NCBI GenBank assembly: GCA_027338645.1
Contig: DAHWSH010000043.1
Coordinates: 1 to 32,753, forward strand
Source of the DNA: JAJZIH01 sp021785265
GTDB taxonomy: Bacteria; Pseudomonadota; Gammaproteobacteria; JAKAQQ01
Reading direction: 5' to 3'
DNA length: 32,753 bases
This document shows positions 32,750-32,753 of the stretch, piece by piece. The notes beneath the pieces are model-generated. The model did no database searches, was not told where the DNA came from, and was given only the letters and a program-made list of their open reading frames with translations. Numbering within the stretch: position 1 is the first letter of the stretch; the number at the start of each line of letters is the position of its first letter. Position numbers and translations under genes: made by a program.

Positions 32750-32753
32750 GTAA
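32737..32753. repeat. terminal inverted repeat of IS630-like element (right copy)
   Basis: Outward reading TACTGACTGCTGAGTAA, with 15 of 17 bases equal to the left copy at 233-249. It overlaps the transposase stop codon and finishes exactly at the window edge. Confidence 0.65.

Noticed and set aside
1..32753. CRISPR arrays or tRNA genes
   Set aside because: I looked for evenly spaced repeats and tRNA-like cloverleafs and saw none; the only direct repeats are the ISL3 ends, the esterase copy and the hexanucleotide run.

Overview
The window is GC-rich DNA from a Gram-negative bacterium, most likely a gammaproteobacterium. This rests on gene content: outer-membrane proteins, a TonB-dependent receptor, an AmpE-like protein, and a DUF6776 / bactofilin / ErpA run. 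A DUF929 thioredoxin-like protein and mannoside genes fit an acidophilic or extreme-habitat lineage, but that is only a suggestion. Both edges lie inside IS630-type transposase genes with matching 17-bp terminal sequences, so the window looks like one block bounded by two copies of related insertion sequences.

Left part (1-8.6 kb): after the IS630 fragment and a SnoaL-like gene comes a mannoside-use locus. A secreted GH92 alpha-mannosidase fused to a YVTN-type beta-propeller is divergent from an operon of a FucP/GluP-type sugar permease, a PfkB-type fructokinase and an AGE-family (mannose isomerase-like) enzyme. Together they can cleave mannosides, import mannose, convert it to fructose and phosphorylate it to fructose-6-phosphate. 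DUF929, SDR, esterase and ASCH genes follow (8.6-11.5 kb).

Middle-left (11.5-15.5 kb) is a decaying region. It holds a Fic-family gene with its catalytic core deleted in frame, a shortened second copy of the esterase gene, an OprB-type porin with an in-frame stop just before its conserved C-terminal strand, an intact-looking GFA-domain gene, and a ParD antitoxin fused to the rear half of a ParE toxin.

Middle (15.9-26.9 kb) is mostly ordinary chromosome: ampE-like, btuF, a PduO-type cobalamin adenosyltransferase, and btuB behind a recognisable cobalamin riboswitch and sigma70-type promoter. These are followed by a winged-helix regulator, a VapBC-type toxin-antitoxin pair with a perfect 11-bp inverted repeat over its -10 box, ppa, the ABC transporter genes btuD and btuC, hemJ, DUF6776, bactofilin and erpA. 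The B12 genes form a functional set (receptor, binding protein, permease, ATPase, adenosyltransferase) split into separate transcription units.

Right part (27-32.75 kb) is a mobile-element graveyard with passenger genes: a HigA-like antitoxin whose toxin is cut by an IS481-like fragment, a NYN-domain nuclease gene followed by the first ~75 codons of a DUF1156 DNA methylase (a cut-down defence-type operon), an internally deleted ISL3 element with both ends present, a solo copy of that ISL3 end, a secreted protein with an HExxH-like motif, and IS1634-, IS1380- and IS630-like fragments.
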